Positions 12,072 through 13,021 of a stretch of DNA of 13,021 nt are shown here, in pieces. Made by a program: the position numbers and the translations under genes. The stretch spans positions 1 to 13,021 of the forward strand of contig NZ_JANJXQ010000040.1 in the NCBI RefSeq assembly GCF_024708915.1, written 5' to 3'. This stretch comes from Thiobacillus sp. GTDB lineage: Bacteria > Pseudomonadota > Gammaproteobacteria > Burkholderiales > Thiobacillaceae. Under the pieces are notes generated by a model. The model had not been told where the DNA came from, made no database searches, and saw nothing but the letters and a program-made list of their open reading frames with translations. Each line of letters begins with the position of its first letter. The first letter of the stretch is position 1.

Positions 12072-12109
12072 AGTCCCGATTACCGACTGCGTAACCGGCT
12101 CGGGGGACC
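12072..12109 (-). promoter_or_regulatory. Hairpin in the metK leader next to the ribosome-binding site
   Basis: On the minus strand CCGGUUAC (12091-12098) pairs fully, with one G-U, with GUAAUCGG (12076-12083) around the 7-base loop GCAGUCG. A second 4-bp stem, GGUC (12106-12109) with GACU (12072-12075), can close below it across a 7-base bulge. The structure ends three bases before the AGGAG site at 12065-12069. It matches no SAM riboswitch class that I can recognise. It may be a leader regulator of metK or simply a stable stem; there is no U-run to make it a terminator. Confidence 0.4.
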
Positions 12110-12131
12110 AACAGAGCGGCGACGCTTTAGC

Positions 12132-12161
12132 TGTATTTGTATCCCGCCCGCAAGTTGTCAA
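12132..12161 (-). promoter_or_regulatory. Candidate metK promoter
   Basis: The minus strand has a perfect -35 hexamer TTGACA (12156-12161). The -10 is unclear: AATACA lies 18 bases downstream (12132-12137, 3 of 6 matches), while the better TACAAA is only 14 bases away. The area is the most AT-rich of the gap and starts a leader of roughly 65 bases containing the metK hairpin. Confidence 0.4.
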
Positions 12162-12232
12162 GATTAACGCGGCGGCTGCCGCATTGTGCCCCGCCGCGTC
12201 CCCTCGCGTCAATTCCTACAGGCGGACGCCGG

Positions 12233-12378
12233 CTTTCTACGCGCTGAAGCGCGTGAAAGATCGTATGCCCCACAAGGGGACTCCGATCCACTACGGGCTG
12301 AAGCCCGTGTGGAGTCGTATGCCCCACAAGGGGACTCCGACTTTCTACGCGCTGAAGCGCGTGAAAGATCGTATGCCC
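12233..12378 (+). repeat. Three-unit tandem hairpin array, 54-base period
   Basis: Three hairpins at 12233-12259, 12287-12313 and 12341-12367 repeat every 54 bases. Each has a 5-bp outer stem, one bulged T on the 5' side, a 6-bp inner stem beginning ACG, and a TGAA loop. Units one and three are identical over 38 bases (12233-12270 and 12341-12378). Unit two has a different outer stem, TCCAC/GTGGA instead of CTTTC/GAAAG, and one changed inner pair, with pairing kept throughout. The linkers share TCGTATGCCCCACAAGGGG, itself a small CCCC-ACAA-GGGG hairpin (12268-12279, 12322-12333). Before unit one the similarity fades, and after unit three it stops at GCCC, three bases before the acyltransferase start. 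The array lies in the metK-acyltransferase divergent gap and would be in the 5' leader of the plus-strand gene. It is not CRISPR: there are no unique spacers. Confidence 0.9.
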
Positions 12379-12380
12379 GC

Positions 12381-13021
12381 ATGATGTTTCTGCTCAAGCT
12401 GGTGGCCCGCCTGCCGCTGCCGCTGCTGCATGGCGCCGGCATCGTGCTGGGCTGGCTGCTTTACTGGTCGCCCGGGCGCTATGCCGCACGCGTGCGCAAC
12501 AACCTGTTCGACAGCGGGATCTGCGTCCCCGGGCTCGGCTGCCGGGCCTTGCTGCGCAAGAGCATCGGCGAGGCCGGCAAGGCCATGATCGAACTGCTAC
12601 CGGTGTGGCTGCGTCCTTACCGCAAGGTGCTGAAGCTGGTCAGGCGTACCAGCGGCTGGGAGCACATCGACGCCGCGCGCGCGGACGGCAAAGGCATCAT
12701 TCTGCTGTCGCCGCATATCGGCTGTTTCGAGATCATCAGCCTCTATTGCGCGGCGCGGCATCCCTTCACCGCCATGTACAAACCGCCTCGCCAGCCGATG
12801 CTCGACGCGCTGATGCTGGCCGGCCGCCAGCGCGGCCAGGCGACGCTGGTGCCGACCGATCTCTCCGGCGTGCGCGCGCAGCTGGCGGCCCTCAAGCGCC
12901 ACGAAGCGATCGGCATTCTGCCCGACCAGGTGGCAACCGGCGGCGACGGCGTGTGGGCGCCTTTTTTTGGCCGTCCGGCCTATACGCCGACGCTGGCCGC
13001 CAGCCTGCAGCGCAAGACCGG
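12381..13021 (+). CDS. LpxL/HtrB-family lysophospholipid acyltransferase (partial)
   Basis: Open frame running off the window end; 213 codons are visible of a protein normally about 290-310 aa. It begins MMFLLKLVARLPLPLLHGAGIVLGWLLYW, the single N-terminal hydrophobic segment of inner-membrane lipid A late acyltransferases. The catalytic H-x4-E is His112 to Glu117 in SPHIGCFE, and the conserved PDQ is at 181-183. The family adds secondary acyl chains to Kdo-lipid A or, in some members, acylates other lipids; whether this is the LpxL or LpxM type or an ornithine-lipid relative cannot be told. Start is ATG 12381 or 12384. No convincing ribosome-binding site is visible: the bases upstream are the last unit of the hairpin array, with only GAAAG at 12363-12367. 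The gene is divergent from metK. Confidence 0.88.
   Translation, partial: MMFLLKLVARLPLPLLHGAGIVLGWLLYWSPGRYAARVRNNLFDSGICVPGLGCRALLRKSIGEAGKAMIELLPVWLRPYRKVLKLVRRTSGWEHIDAARADGKGIILLSPHIGCFEIISLYCAARHPFTAMYKPPRQPMLDALMLAGRQRGQATLVPTDLSGVRAQLAALKRHEAIGILPDQVATGGDGVWAPFFGRPAYTPTLAASLQRKT

Noticed and set aside
12081..12227. Known SAM riboswitch (SAM-I, SAM-II or SAM/SAH type) before metK
   Set aside because: I could not find the conserved cores or pseudoknots of these classes; only a simple hairpin is visible.
12233..12378. CRISPR array
   Set aside because: The stretches between hairpins are themselves conserved repeats, there are only three units, and no cas genes are nearby.
12209..12442. 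Open frames on both strands encoding an 18-residue repeat across the hairpin array
   Set aside because: The 54-base period is divisible by three, so any frame without a stop repeats a peptide. No ribosome-binding site or family match, and the conserved feature is base pairing, not protein.

Overview
This is GC-rich bacterial chromosome, densely coded on both strands. The proteins (Kup, the long AhcY form, MetF, MsbA, an LpxL-family acyltransferase) and an S-adenosylhomocysteine (SAH) riboswitch before ahcY point to a Gram-negative betaproteobacterium. A Thiobacillus/Nitrosomonadales-like lineage is my guess from gene content and arrangement; no database search was possible. There are no rRNA or tRNA genes, insertion sequences, phage genes or CRISPR arrays.

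Layout. (a) 5-3932, plus strand: a tight operon of an MgtE magnesium channel, an MsbA-type lipid A flippase and a TtcA-family tRNA thiolation protein, each joined to the next by a 4-base ATGA stop/start overlap. (b) 3943-4452, minus: a small exported protein of unknown function with one FG-GAP-like calcium-loop motif. (c) 4588-6043, plus: a class V PLP aminotransferase of the serine/alanine-glyoxylate type, followed 25 bases later by a small acidic protein of unknown function. (d) 6087-7961, minus: the Kup potassium transporter. (e) 8042-12059, minus: the activated-methyl-cycle block, transcribed metK, then ahcY, a four-helix membrane protein, and metF. (f) 12060-12380: a gene-poor region between divergent metK and the acyltransferase gene. 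It holds the metK promoter and leader hairpin and three hairpin repeats of 54-base period. (g) 12381 to the window end, plus: an LpxL-family acyltransferase cut by the window edge.

How the genes fit together. MetK makes S-adenosylmethionine, AhcY removes the SAH left after methylation, and MetF supplies methyl-tetrahydrofolate to remake methionine. The leader before ahcY folds as a classical SAH riboswitch, so ahcY, the small membrane protein and metF probably rise together when SAH builds up. MsbA and the LpxL-family enzyme both belong to lipid A assembly and transport but lie at opposite ends of the window.

Most of the window is ordinary core metabolism. The parts most worth a second look are the riboswitch with its downstream leader structure, the unexplained membrane protein inside that regulon, the hairpin array whose copies differ by fully compensated base-pair changes, and the metK leader hairpin.
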